A stretch of DNA of 64,000 bases from Pseudomonas nitroreducens TX1 (GCF_000313755.1 NZ_AMZB01000121.1:124001-188000); one strand, 5' to 3'; shown: positions 11,914 through 20,541, numbered from the stretch's first letter. Notes: generated from the letters alone by a model not told the origin. Numbers and translations: made by a program.

Positions 11914-12779
11914 TTAAGAGCTACTGCTCGCATTTCGCCGCTCAAACTCCATCGGACTGAGATAACCCAACGTCGAGTGGCGACGGCGGTGATTGTAAAA
12001 GCGGATGTAGTCGAACAGGTCGGTTTTCGCCTCCTGGTAGCTGGCGTAGCGAGTCAGGTACACCCGCTCGGCCTTCAGCGAACGGAAGAAGCTCTCCATC
12101 GCGGCGTTGTCCCAGCAGTCCCCGGACGTGAATGGCTGGGCACGATTCGATGTCGCCGAAGCAAGGCCTGGTAGTCGTACGCGCAGTATTGGCTGCCACG
12201 ATCCGAGTGCAGCAGCACTTCTTCTTTCGGCTGTCGGCGTGCAACGGCCATCTCCAGAGCAGCATGCACCAGGGCCTGCTGCATGCGGTGGTGCATCGCC
12301 CAACCGACGACAGCGCGTGAATAGAGATCGAGCACGACGGCCAGATACAGCCAGCCTTGGGCCGTCCGCACGTAGGTCATGTCCGAGACCCAGTGCCGAT
12401 TGGCGCGATCCGAGGCGAACTGGCGATCCAGGTGGTTCGGGGCAATCGGCAGAGCATGACGACTGCTGGAAACCAGCCGCCAACGCTTGCGCGAACGAAC
12501 ACGCAGGCCGGCTTCGCGCATCAGTCGAGCGACTCGGTGTCGACCACACGCATGCCCCATGGCCGCCAACTCGGCCTTGATTCGGCGATGGCCATAGATC
12601 CCATTCACCTCGTGGTGGATGGTGCGGATCTCCTGGCTCAGACGCCGATTCGCCATCTCTCTCGCCGAGGGAGGCCGCTGCTGCCAGGCATAGAAACCGC
12701 TGCGGGATACCTGCAGCAGCCGGCACATCGGCGCTACGGGATAGCGACCGGCCAACGCCTCGATGGCGCGGAACTTCAC
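11914..12779 (-). pseudogene. IS3-family transposase OrfB, frameshifted
   Basis: The DDE transposase core is split between two frames. The upstream part holds the HTH_21 region and the first two catalytic aspartates (WVSDMTY and LHSDRGSQY). The downstream part holds the catalytic glutamate (NAAMESFFRSLKAE) and the YNHRRRHSTLGYLSP tail. The break lies near 12120, in a run of G: one missing base there would restore a CWDNA reading typical of the family. The element is therefore probably unable to move by itself, unless this is a sequencing error. Confidence 0.85.
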
Positions 12780-13069
12780 TTCGTGGGCTGCGAGAAGATG
12801 GCGAGCGCCTTTTTTAAAACATCGCGCTCCATGGTGACTTGAGCCAGTTGCTGGCGTAGGCGACGCAGCTCCGCGCTCTCGCCCCGCTGCTTGCCATTGC
12901 CCGGAAAGGCATCCTCACCTTGCTGCTCGTACTGGCGCTTCCAATTGCCCAGCAGGCTTTCAGCGATGCCGAGCGTCTCGGCTACATGACGAAGCGGCGT
13001 ACCGGCAAGCACCTGGTCTACCGCCTCGCGTTTGAAAGATTCGGGAAAACGTCGTCTGGTCTGGGTCAT
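12776..13069 (-). CDS. IS3-family transposase OrfA
   Basis: The 97-residue product has the N-terminal helix-turn-helix (RRRFPESFKREAV, then GIAESLLGNW) and a C-terminal leucine-zipper-like coiled coil (ELRRLRQQLAQV). It binds the IS ends. A TTTTAAAAAAG slippery heptamer near the end of orfA, inside VLKKAL, would allow the programmed -1 shift that makes OrfAB. The ATG at 13069 has GGAG before it. Confidence 0.88.
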   Translation of the reverse strand: MTQTRRRFPESFKREAVDQVLAGTPLRHVAETLGIAESLLGNWKRQYEQQGEDAFPGNGKQRGESAELRRLRQQLAQVTMERDVLKKALAIFSQPTK

Positions 13070-13206
13070 GAACACTCCTTGCGGTGGACATTATCCACCT
13101 TAAGTCAGTGTCCACTCAGCCCGGGACAGACCAGAGTGAGGCTTTGACTAGCTAATGAATGCTGAAAGCCGCTATAACCTCTGCTACTGAATAAGAGGAT
13201 GGAAGC

Positions 13207-14097
13207 ATGCCTCGGCATAATTTCAACGACCTGCAAGCCTTCGTGACGGTGGCGCGCGAGGGCAGTTTTACCCGTGCAGCAGCACACCTGGGCATAACCC
13301 AATCTGCGGTGAGTCAGGTTGTGTCGGCGTTGGAGGCACGGCTGCAGATTCGTCTGCTCACACGCACCACCCGCAGTGTTTCGCTGACGGCGGCGGGTGA
13401 ACGGCTCATGGACGCCATCGGCCACCGTTTCGATGAGATCGAAGCCGAGCTGGATGCCCTGACCGAGCTGCGCGACAAGCCGGCGGGCAAGGTTCGTATC
13501 ACTTGTGGCGACAACATCATCAAGACGACCTTGCTGCCCAAGCTGATCCCCCTTCTGGCGGCCTATCCAGACATCAAGCTCGAATTCGATATCAACTACG
13601 GTTTCCGAGATATCGTGGCTGACCGTTTCGATGCCGGCGTGAGCTTCAGCGGTACGGTGGCGCAAGACATGATTGCCATGCCCATCGGCGGCGATCTGCG
13701 CATGGCCGTGGTGGCCGCCCCCAGCTATTTCGCCGAGCACCCCATACCCAGGCATCCTAACGACCTGGCTGCGCATAGGTGCATCGATATCCGCTTTCCC
13801 ACCTACGGCGGAGTGGATGCCTGGGAGTTCGAGCGCAAAGGCAAGAAACTGAGGGTGAGGGTCGACGGGCAGCTGGTGTTCAACACCACCACCCACATCG
13901 CCGACGCCGCCGTCGCAGGCTTGGGCATCGCCTACCTGCCCGAAGATGAGTTTGACCCTCACCTTGAAGAGGGCCGGTTGATTCGAGTGCTGGAAGACTG
14001 GTGCGAGCCGTTTTCCGGCTATAACCTCTACTACCCCAGCCGCAGGCAACCTTCGCCGGCCTTCGCTCTTGTACTCGAGGCGTTGCGATTGACGTAG
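13207..14097 (+). CDS. LysR-family transcriptional regulator
   Basis: The 296-residue protein has an N-terminal winged helix-turn-helix (residues 6-65, with GSFTRAAAHLGITQSAVS) and a C-terminal type 2 periplasmic-binding-like effector domain. It belongs to the CrgA/AaeR-like LysR group. Its target is unknown: the IS3 element now lies between it and the ClC gene, and the gene that would normally be divergent from it is not visible. It is the last core-type gene before the accessory region. Confidence 0.88.
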   Translation: MPRHNFNDLQAFVTVAREGSFTRAAAHLGITQSAVSQVVSALEARLQIRLLTRTTRSVSLTAAGERLMDAIGHRFDEIEAELDALTELRDKPAGKVRITCGDNIIKTTLLPKLIPLLAAYPDIKLEFDINYGFRDIVADRFDAGVSFSGTVAQDMIAMPIGGDLRMAVVAAPSYFAEHPIPRHPNDLAAHRCIDIRFPTYGGVDAWEFERKGKKLRVRVDGQLVFNTTTHIADAAVAGLGIAYLPEDEFDPHLEEGRLIRVLEDWCEPFSGYNLYYPSRRQPSPAFALVLEALRLT

Positions 14098-14176
14098 TAG
14101 GTGGAAAACAACGGGATCGGTTCCATTTTGCCCGTTATGTCCGCTTCTGGCCGTTCTCTGCCGGCCGCCTCTTCGG

Positions 14177-14274
14177 TGTACAGGTCAAGTCGGATGCAAA
14201 CGGTGGTCAGCACGAATGCAATTGACTGATCAACGGCAATGCAATTGGGTGGTCAAGTGCGATGCAATTACGCA
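14177..14274 (-). repeat. Four 22-23 bp repeats resembling an IS21-family terminus
   Basis: Four copies of a unit close to GGTCAA-n5-ATGCAATTG begin at 14183, 14205, 14228 and 14251; their ATGCAA cores start at 14194, 14216, 14239 and 14262. Read on the minus strand they show TTGCAT...CTTGACCA units of the kind repeated inside IS21-family ends. No istA/istB gene is present, so this is a solo end or remnant. It breaks the DUF262 gene at about 14275. Confidence 0.55.
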
Positions 14275-14568
14275 CTGCCCATCGATCAGCCATCCGGACA
14301 TACGGGTGTCGTTGCCATCATTGTCAAAATCCCGTCCATTGACGACGTAGTAGCCCGTTCCAAGGCCAAGAAAGATGCCTTCGATGTACTTGATCTGTTG
14401 CTCAAGGGTCCAACAGAGATCGCGTTGCCAGGGCGGCAGAACCAGATTCAGGAGTTCGCGTTCCTTCTCAACTGTCGCTCGGGCAGGGGTGCCCTCCCAC
14501 AAGGCGCTGATCGAGTAGGAGCGCTGCACCCCCTCAAGAATCGGTACGGGAAGTACGGGATGGTTCAT
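14230..14568 (-). pseudogene. DUF262 (GmrSD/ParB-fold) protein, truncated N-terminal fragment
   Basis: The first about 97 residues match the DUF262 N-terminus: an LPPWQRDLCWT motif, QIKYIEGIFLGLGTGYYV, and a GWLIDGQ stretch where family members continue as DGQQR. After GWLIDGQ the frame runs into the repeat cluster (TGCGTAATTGC on the minus strand) and stops soon after. The catalytic DGQQR and everything after it are lost. Relatives are type IV restriction GmrSD subunits and similar nucleases. GGAG precedes the ATG at 14568 and an island promoter element lies upstream. Confidence 0.7.
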
Positions 14569-14623
14569 AGAGCCCTCCAGGCTGGACTGAATTCTTGAAG
14601 CGTGTTGCTGCTTTGATGAGCTC

Positions 14624-14654
14624 ATGTTCCAGCTTGGGCCTCCGTGCCACCAGC
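14624..14654 (-). promoter_or_regulatory. Island promoter element 1
   Basis: Box GCTGGTGGCAC, 14 bases, then GAACAT. It lies 56 bp upstream of the truncated DUF262 gene. Confidence 0.6.
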
Positions 14655-14676
14655 ACTCCTGGCCAATTTCACTGCC

Positions 14677-14913
14677 CTAAGTCCAGGCGCTGAGTACCTC
14701 TTGGGGCACTTCCGCTCGCAAGGTCAAAATGCAGTGTTGTTCAGCTATGTCGTAGAACACTACTGCTTCGCCCTTGATAAGGGCTTGGCGTACGCGTTCG
14801 ACCTTCACCTCTTCCGGGGTCTCGTCACCCCCATCGGTGCCGTCCCGGCTGACGAAATCCCGCATCAAGTTGTCCAGCGTCTCGGGCTGCAGCTGGTCGT
14901 AGGGAATCAGCAT
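14677..14913 (-). CDS. UPF0270/YheU-family protein
   Basis: The 78-residue product starts MLIPYDQLQPETLDNLMRDF and continues with a REGTD-like SRDGTDGGD stretch, matching the small YheU (UPF0270) family. Function is unknown. It follows the 67-residue gene by 9 bp and so is probably cotranscribed from the element at 15164. Confidence 0.75.
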   Translation of the reverse strand: MLIPYDQLQPETLDNLMRDFVSRDGTDGGDETPEEVKVERVRQALIKGEAVVFYDIAEQHCILTLRAEVPQEVLSAWT

Positions 14914-14922
14914 ACGAAGCCC

Positions 14923-15126
14923 TCAGCCGATCTGGCGCGCGCCATCGGTGCGAAGCACCAGGCCGCGACTGCATGGGTAGGTGAAGTGGTCGTCGGGCCA
15001 GCGCACTGAGACGCGCTCCCCTTGGCAGCCTTCCATTCGGCAGCGGTGGACCGCGCCGGTGGCCACGCCTGCTTCGGCTCCGGCCTGGTCGTAAACGAGT
15101 TGCTGGGTACGCGTGGGGTTGCTCAT
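14923..15126 (-). CDS. Small hypothetical protein, 67 aa
   Basis: I do not recognise this protein. It has a central HRCRMEGCQGE segment and a later Cys, so three cysteines and a His could bind a metal. AGGT precedes the ATG. It is first in a two-gene unit with the YheU-like gene and has an island promoter element 38-68 bp upstream. Confidence 0.6.
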   Translation of the reverse strand: MSNPTRTQQLVYDQAGAEAGVATGAVHRCRMEGCQGERVSVRWPDDHFTYPCSRGLVLRTDGARQIG

Positions 15127-15163
15127 AGGATCACCTCTGATGACCTTGGTGGCCGATGAGGTG

Positions 15164-15194
15164 ATTGTGGCCGCCCCTGGCTAGTGCCAGAAGC
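15164..15194 (-). promoter_or_regulatory. Island promoter element 2
   Basis: Box GCTTCTGGCAC, 14 bases, then CACAAT. It serves the two-gene unit that starts at 15126. Confidence 0.75.
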
Positions 15195-15203
15195 GGCGAG
15201 GGA

Positions 15204-16268
15204 TCAGTTCCGGGTGACGCAGTGATTGATGAAGCTGCGGATCATGTCGCGTTCGGGGCGGGCGTCGATCAAGAATCCGTAGAAGGACTCTGCGCGCTGC
15301 GGATGGAACCCGAAGCCAATCTGCTCTGCAGCCTGAAGGTCCCACAGCATCGTGGAGTCGGGGACGAAGCTCGCCATCAGGAAATCGCCGCTGATCTTCG
15401 GTGCTGACTGGAGCTTAGGAATCGTGTGGAACTGACTGTTGAGCTTCAGCGTGAAGCTACGCGCGGTGTTCAGGATGTTCTGGTTGTTCTCCCCGGCATC
15501 ATAGAGAGCTGTGACCTTGATGCCGCTCGGGCCCGAACAGCTGAAGAGGAGTTTGCCAGTCCCGTTCCAGGTCTCCTGCTCACCTTTGAGGTAGACCGCC
15601 CCCTGCTTACCTTCGATGACCCAGTTGGGGGGAAGAAGGCCATTGTTGACCAGGGCCAGGCTGGTTGCTTCCGACACCGACAGCAGTTGCATCTTTCCGC
15701 CACCCACCTGTGCCATCTTCTCGAACAGCAGCGGACTCACACCCACACGAATCAAGTAACTCGTGATTGCAGCGCTAACGACCTGGCCGACATCGAGATC
15801 GGAAGAGGATGCGGTCTTCCTGAAGAACCGGTGCACTCCGATTTGTGCTTTTTGATCCGCAAATCGGAAGTGGCCACCGCCAAACGAAAGCACACAGGCG
15901 CTGTAGCAGACACCTGGGAGCGGCTTGCCGTACTCCCCGCTGTATTTCCCGATCGATGTGTTGACCCCACGTCGCCTGAGGGTGTCGCCCAACTCCATGG
16001 CGGCCACAAGATCGCCGCCGGCAGAGTCAAAGGCGAGCATGGGGACCTTCGGTCCGGCGCGGTCCAGGGCCTGGGTTACCTCTTTGGTAGTGCTGGTGGT
16101 GATCTCCCCGGAAAGGTAGATCTCCGCCGGCGCGGCAGTACCGTCGGGATAGGTGCTTTGCAGAACCTGAATTTTGGCCTGGGACGCTAGGGTTATCCCG
16201 GCCAGGGCCAGTCCAAGCGCCAGCGAGATTGCATTCCTGAGCCGGGAACGATCTGCACTCGACAGCAT
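15204..16268 (-). CDS. Exported ClpP-fold (SppA/COG3904-like) protein, paralogue 1
   Basis: The 354-residue product has a signal peptide or anchor (about residues 13-31). A ClpP/crotonase-like core follows: FDSAGGDL at 80-87 (oxyanion strand), CYSAC at 121-125 with candidate nucleophile Ser123, and GVHRFF with candidate His146. A beta-rich C-terminal half of about 180 residues is not typical of ClpP. It is a close structural paralogue of the protein at 33213. Its start overlaps the stop of the lipoprotein gene, so the pair is coupled. Protease activity is inferred only. Confidence 0.7.
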   Translation of the reverse strand: MLSSADRSRLRNAISLALGLALAGITLASQAKIQVLQSTYPDGTAAPAEIYLSGEITTSTTKEVTQALDRAGPKVPMLAFDSAGGDLVAAMELGDTLRRRGVNTSIGKYSGEYGKPLPGVCYSACVLSFGGGHFRFADQKAQIGVHRFFRKTASSSDLDVGQVVSAAITSYLIRVGVSPLLFEKMAQVGGGKMQLLSVSEATSLALVNNGLLPPNWVIEGKQGAVYLKGEQETWNGTGKLLFSCSGPSGIKVTALYDAGENNQNILNTARSFTLKLNSQFHTIPKLQSAPKISGDFLMASFVPDSTMLWDLQAAEQIGFGFHPQRAESFYGFLIDARPERDMIRSFINHCVTRN

Positions 16269-16600
16269 TACAGGTCGAACCGCTTAAACACGATCTTGCC
16301 CGTAGGGGTCTCTTGTACGAGATCGCCGTTCTTCTGGACAAGGAAGCGGATGATCCGCTTTCCGTCTTTGTCGATCGCGGTAACCGAGTCGTTTTCATTG
16401 CTCCAGCTGGCGACTGCCACGTCCTGGCCGTCGGCGCTGATGTTCTTTTCCTGAATGACCGCGATGCCGACAGTTCTACCCTTACCGTCTTGGGTCTCCA
16501 TAGTTGCCTTGTAGGCGCCGACAATAGAGTTATCGCAGCCGGCAAGCAGAGCGAGAAGGATGGCGAGGGCGGATCGCTTCGAAACGGTGGAGGTGAGCAT
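16268..16600 (-). CDS. Small lipoprotein upstream of the ClpP-fold gene
   Basis: The 110-residue product has a lipobox (ALLAGC, cleavage before the Cys at about residue 22) followed by a small beta-rich domain. It would be a lipid-anchored envelope protein. Translation is coupled to the exported ClpP-fold protein (TAATG overlap), so the two may work together. Family unknown. Confidence 0.7.
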   Translation of the reverse strand: MLTSTVSKRSALAILLALLAGCDNSIVGAYKATMETQDGKGRTVGIAVIQEKNISADGQDVAVASWSNENDSVTAIDKDGKRIIRFLVQKNGDLVQETPTGKIVFKRFDL

Positions 16601-16681
16601 CGACTCTTCCAGAGTGAAGGGGAATCACTCAGAAGCTACCGAGTTGCTGGATCTATGCCAGCCAAAGCGAGGCCCGGAAAT

Positions 16682-17320
16682 TCAGGCCTTTGGCTTGCGG
16701 CGGGACTTGGTAGTCTCAGGCTGTGGGATGTCCTGCAGTCCAGCCTTCACCATTCGACGGTACTGGTCGCGCTTCGGCGGGGGAGCCAAGGGCATGATAT
16801 CCGGAGCTGCGATACCCTCACGCTGGGCCAGCCGGGACACGGTCTCGGCGTACGCCTCCTGGTAGTTACGGGTCCCGATACTCACCCTGATCTTGGCGTT
16901 GCCATCAGAGGTTTGGTTTGTGGCCCAGTGAGCACGATAGGGGGGCGTCTGAGAGACAATCAGAGAGATGCAGGCAGCCGGTTTATTGATCCCAGCGGCA
17001 CTGTGGTTACCTGGAACGATGCCAAGCATCTTCTCGATGTTGTCCCGCCATTCCATCGCCGCCTGCAGAGCTTGCTCCAAGGTCATCTCGGAGGTCGGTT
17101 TGAAGGTCTGGTAGTAGTCCCGACGACTCTCCTTGGCTCCTTGCTGAATCATGGGCCGGTAACCAACGATCTCTTTCTGCTGGTTCCGGAGAACTACGAT
17201 GCGGCGCATGCGGAAGCGGGAGTCATCGATCCAACGACGTTGCCTGGTCAATTTGGGGCTTGCCAGGTCCAACGAATTGGCGGTCTCGGGGGAAGACGGA
17301 CGGGTGGCAGAGAGGGGCAC
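16682..17320 (-). CDS. Hypothetical protein, possible AP2-like DNA-binding domain
   Basis: The 212-residue protein is basic at both ends. A central stretch around KIRVSIGTRNYQEAYAETV has the spacing of phage AP2/integrase-type beta-sheet DNA-binding domains, but the match is weak. The GTG at 17320 is chosen because AAGGAA lies 8 bases before it; a TTG at 17326 is too close to that site. No island promoter element is seen upstream. Confidence 0.55.
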   Translation of the reverse strand: MPLSATRPSSPETANSLDLASPKLTRQRRWIDDSRFRMRRIVVLRNQQKEIVGYRPMIQQGAKESRRDYYQTFKPTSEMTLEQALQAAMEWRDNIEKMLGIVPGNHSAAGINKPAACISLIVSQTPPYRAHWATNQTSDGNAKIRVSIGTRNYQEAYAETVSRLAQREGIAAPDIMPLAPPPKRDQYRRMVKAGLQDIPQPETTKSRRKPKA

Positions 17321-17672
17321 GGACAATGTTCCTTATCTATGGCCCTCAAATCAGCGCTGGGCCTTCCGAAGCCCGGCTATGTTCGCAAACATTCAGCCCG
17401 AATCAACTCCAATTGTCGGGCCGTAATTTCAGTCATATCCCCTGATGATTTGGAAAGGGTAGGGTGCGGCTGGCCCTCGCCGGCGAGCGGCCATACGCAT
17501 GGAAGCGTCTACTCCGCCACTTTGAGCCAAACGGGTCCATGCCTGTTGGCTCAACAGGCGTGAGAAGGCTCAGGAATATCCATTGCGGCAATACGACCAT
17601 CGCCGTACAAGCTGGCGGAGGTATGCGCCTGATGAAGGCGATCAAGGAAGCCGGCTCACCTAGCACGGTTGC
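17321..17672. other. Intergenic stretch without a supported gene
   Basis: About 350 bp between the 212-residue gene and the XRE regulator. It holds short overlapping frames on both strands without ribosome sites and a small inverted repeat (CCTGTTG, GCT, CAACAGG near 17540). No gene is called. Confidence 0.5.
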
Positions 17673-17990
17673 TTAGGAACTGCTGGATTTTCCCCTGATG
17701 CGCTGGCGCTGAGCGCCTTGGTCATAGCGGACGAAGTCGTCCAGACTCTCCATTCGCGGTGCAAACAACTGCTCCAAGTCGTTGAGACGCCCCAAAACCA
17801 TTGCCACGCGGACCACGCTGTCGAATGCCACGCTGCGCCCAGCTTCAAGGTTGGACAAGGTGCCGACACCAATGCCGGCGCGGGCGGCCACCTCGGACTG
17901 CTTCATCTGCTGAGACAGTCGCTCTTGGCGTAGGCGAGTGCAGATCCGCTTGACGACTTCATCCGGCTTGGCAAGGTTTAAATTCAGCAT
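17673..17990 (-). CDS. XRE/HipB-type transcriptional regulator
   Basis: The 105-residue protein has one Cro/C1 helix-turn-helix at about residues 18-75 (QMKQSEVAARAGIGVGTLSNLE). A short tail follows, ending RGKSSSS. It probably represses its own or neighbouring genes. An AT-rich upstream region carries TATTAT and a CTTAA/TTAAG inverted repeat at 17998-18022, unlike the island promoter elements. It has no obvious toxin partner next to it. Confidence 0.8.
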   Translation of the reverse strand: MLNLNLAKPDEVVKRICTRLRQERLSQQMKQSEVAARAGIGVGTLSNLEAGRSVAFDSVVRVAMVLGRLNDLEQLFAPRMESLDDFVRYDQGAQRQRIRGKSSSS

Positions 17991-18201
17991 TTCGAGGCTT
18001 AAACCATAATATCTGACTTAAGAATCGGAATTATAGAGTTATCGCGGCGCCTGGGAAGCCTCGCGCCCTATGGATTCCGAATTTGCCGCGAGCATTTCCG
18101 AGAAATAAAGCCTGTCACAGATGCTCGTAATCGTACTCATCGACGCATAACAGTAGGTCACCAGGCGGGCCAGCCAACGTGTATCAGGGGCGGTTAACAC
18201 T

Positions 18202-18471
18202 TTATCCTTCAAACAAACGATCAAACCCTGCAGGGGCCTCCCCGAACGCTTCGCGTAACAAGTGGCGAGTCTCCTCCAGTGCATCAAGCAGTTCATATCC
18301 CGCTTCCTTGTGAACGCCACCGCTAAGGGTGGCGCCTCCAATCAAGCCCATTGCGAACGCGAACTGCAGATCAGCCGCTGGCTTGTCGCGACGGTGAACT
18401 GCAGCTTTGATGTCGTCCAAGGTGCTCAGAAGGACCCTGGAGAAGGCCACTGCATTAGCTTTGCTAGTCAT
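18202..18471 (-). CDS. Hypothetical protein, 89 aa
   Basis: This protein has two helical segments around a Gly-rich GLIGGATLSGG turn; no family is recognised. It lies 34 bp after the nucleotidyltransferase gene and is likely the third gene of the AbiE-like operon. Confidence 0.55.
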   Translation of the reverse strand: MTSKANAVAFSRVLLSTLDDIKAAVHRRDKPAADLQFAFAMGLIGGATLSGGVHKEAGYELLDALEETRHLLREAFGEAPAGFDRLFEG

Positions 18472-18505
18472 TGCGAATCAGAGTCCCTGCCAGGTCTCGG
18501 GAGGA

Positions 18506-19420
18506 TCACGCGTTGCCCGACCAGTAGCCGGTCTTTACTTCGATCAGATCGAGCAGCCTCTCAATCAAACCGGCGGCGTACAGCTGGTCGTTCATCATTT
18601 CGTCTTCATCGCCGGTGCTATGGAATCGGGCGTAGGCAACGGGGCCAACCTTGAGGTGGCCCTCGGCATGCTGATCATTGCAGAAGCGTAGGCGCAGGGC
18701 CGATAGGCCCTCGCTCATCGCTTCTTTATGTAGCCCCGACCTGATCCGCTCTGCAAACATCTCGGCAACCTGGTCCAGGGTGCCCGCGTACCTGACAACG
18801 TGAATGAGGTCCGCGGCGTCCTTCGGCTCCTGTCTTTGATCCATGGCCAGAGCTTTCAGGATGACGAAGGAGGGGACGTCGGCAAAACGGATGCGCTCAG
18901 TTGAAATCCCTTGGCCATCCAGCAGTTCCGCTGTGACGCTAATCTCCTGGTACCAGTCGGCCGTGATCCCGGCATATCTGATGCACATCGCAGAGACTTC
19001 TTCACCATTGATGCTGACTGCACGCCCTGGACGGTCAGCCCCCGCATCGCGAAGGAGCTCGACAACAACTTCAGTGTGTTGATTTACCCTTCGCTTCCAG
19101 CGCCAGGATGCGGGGTTCCCATCTCCGTTGGTTACCCTTTCGAATCCCCGAGCTTTCAGCTGTTTGGCAAGGGATGCGTACTCATCACCGTTGGCCAGGA
19201 CCTCGAGATTGATCACCACATCCACATCCGATGTTCCTGCGTGAGCGGGAACTTCCGGAGGTGCCTCGGGCGTTAGGTACCTCGGAACCAGGCCGCCGAC
19301 TAGCCGCAAGGTGTCTTTGAGGTTCCCGAAGGCGGAAAGAACGGTCAGCAGTGTCCTCTCACATGAGTGGGTGACATCCGGGCTGTAGCCGCCAGCTGTC
19401 TTAGGTTTTACATCGCCCAT
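18506..19420 (-). CDS. AbiEii-like nucleotidyltransferase (putative type IV toxin)
   Basis: The 304-residue protein has a nucleotidyltransferase core: LVGGLVPRYL (the GG motif) at about residue 41, then SDVDVVINL with the metal-binding aspartates near 65. A C-terminal helical domain includes LKALAMDQRQEPKDAADL, a K..R..KD pattern as in AbiEii proteins. AbiEii toxins transfer nucleotides to tRNA or similar acceptors and cause abortive infection. The start overlaps the end of the AbiEi-like gene by 13 bp. Assignment rests on motif and gene order. Confidence 0.65.
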   Translation of the reverse strand: MGDVKPKTAGGYSPDVTHSCERTLLTVLSAFGNLKDTLRLVGGLVPRYLTPEAPPEVPAHAGTSDVDVVINLEVLANGDEYASLAKQLKARGFERVTNGDGNPASWRWKRRVNQHTEVVVELLRDAGADRPGRAVSINGEEVSAMCIRYAGITADWYQEISVTAELLDGQGISTERIRFADVPSFVILKALAMDQRQEPKDAADLIHVVRYAGTLDQVAEMFAERIRSGLHKEAMSEGLSALRLRFCNDQHAEGHLKVGPVAYARFHSTGDEDEMMNDQLYAAGLIERLLDLIEVKTGYWSGNA

Positions 19421-20517
19421 GTGGACTCCATTTTCTCCCGGATGTACTGGGCCAGCTCCTTGTTCCGTCCCCGCCCATCAAGCAGGTCGAGGTAGAGGAT
19501 AAAGGGGCTTGCCAAATTGCAATGATCATCGAAGGGTTGAGCGAACAAGAGCGTCGAGGGCTCCCGTTCAACTATTTGAACGTTGGCTCCCTTGCTAGTG
19601 GGCTTAAGTCCTAACGCTCCCATGTAATTACCACCCCATTGGGGGGGAACGATCACATCTACCATGTCAGCCTCGGTGAGCAGCGGAGCGTAGGCATTTG
19701 CTGCTGCGGTACCGGAAAGCACGTAACCGTGCGCGAGTCCTACCTCCTCGAGCTGATGCGAAATTTCTTGCAGTAAATTCTTTCGGTTCTCAACGAAGAG
19801 GTAGCCCTTGGTTTTGATCTCTGATCGCTGGGTCCAGTTTTCAGCCCAGGCATCGAGCAGCTTGCCAGGCTCAACCAGTCGCCGGCGCAGGGTGCGACCG
19901 CCACCCATCGAATCGCACCACTCTCTTCGCTCGAGTTCCTTCAGGACGACCGAACAGGTGTACGGTGATGTTTGCGCCATCTCCGCGAGTTCAGCGCCAG
20001 TCAGCCATTGGTGAGCGTGCATGAGCAGTGCATGCACTACGCCTTCGCGCGCATCAGTGAAGAGCGAAATGGTCTCTGGCCTTGAAGGACCCTTTGAGGG
20101 GTGAGCGATGTTGATGAGCCAGCCTTTCGAGCGAAGGTAGAGACTGCCGCTCTTCTCGAAGTAGGCGATCCCCCGTTCTTTGAGCGATTGCTTGGCACCT
20201 GGGCTCAGGGTTTCAGCTGCGACAAGCCTGATATGGTCCTGGTCGTGAGTGGTTTTGGTTGCTTCATCTAGCACCCAGACAGCACGCTGAATGTCACGGG
20301 GATACGCGTTGCGCACCACCTCTACAGCTACTTGGACTGATCCCTCCATACTTTTTAAACTGAGCAGGGCGTCAGGGGCTCCTTTGGACGGCGAGAGGCC
20401 ATTCACCGGTTCAACCTCGGCGACACCCTCCAGCGCATCGTTTAGGGCGGCGGTGAGCAGCTCGATCATCTCGGCTTCGAACTGGACCGCACTAAGCGTG
20501 GCAGATCCTGGATGCAT
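19408..20517 (-). CDS. AbiEi-like antitoxin/transcriptional autorepressor
   Basis: The 369-residue protein comes first in the operon, as antitoxin AbiEi does. An N-terminal restriction-endonuclease-like region (PDALLSLK, VQVAVEVVRNAYP) is followed by a winged-helix segment (WLTGAELAEMAQTSPYTCSVVLKELE, residues about 170-197). AbiEi proteins repress their own promoter by binding inverted repeats; three such palindromes lie just upstream here. It is longer than lactococcal AbiEi because of the N-terminal nuclease-like part. Confidence 0.6.
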   Translation of the reverse strand: MHPGSATLSAVQFEAEMIELLTAALNDALEGVAEVEPVNGLSPSKGAPDALLSLKSMEGSVQVAVEVVRNAYPRDIQRAVWVLDEATKTTHDQDHIRLVAAETLSPGAKQSLKERGIAYFEKSGSLYLRSKGWLINIAHPSKGPSRPETISLFTDAREGVVHALLMHAHQWLTGAELAEMAQTSPYTCSVVLKELERREWCDSMGGGRTLRRRLVEPGKLLDAWAENWTQRSEIKTKGYLFVENRKNLLQEISHQLEEVGLAHGYVLSGTAAANAYAPLLTEADMVDVIVPPQWGGNYMGALGLKPTSKGANVQIVEREPSTLLFAQPFDDHCNLASPFILYLDLLDGRGRNKELAQYIREKMESTWAM

Positions 20518-20541
20518 GGTTCTTTATCTTCCAGAGGTAGG

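Larger units (their letters stand above)
11884..13133 (-). mobile_element. IS3-family insertion sequence, about 1250 bp
   Basis: Imperfect terminal inverted repeats begin TGGTCTGTCCCG at 11884 and end with its complement at 13133; similarity extends through GTGGACA. Inside are orfA and orfB in the usual IS3 arrangement with an A6G slippery site. The immediate flanks (CAG and GAG) do not form a clean target duplication. It separates the ClC gene from the LysR gene. Confidence 0.9.

Noticed and set aside
11881-13136. Target-site duplication of the IS3 element
   Set aside because: Flanks CAG and GAG differ, and no longer match is seen.
14097-14230. Attachment site at the LysR 3' end
   Set aside because: No tRNA gene, no integrase and no second copy of the flank are visible, so the boundary cannot be defined.
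14177-14274. CRISPR-like array
   Set aside because: Repeats are contiguous 22-23 bp units with no unique spacers and only four copies, which fits transposon-end binding sites better.
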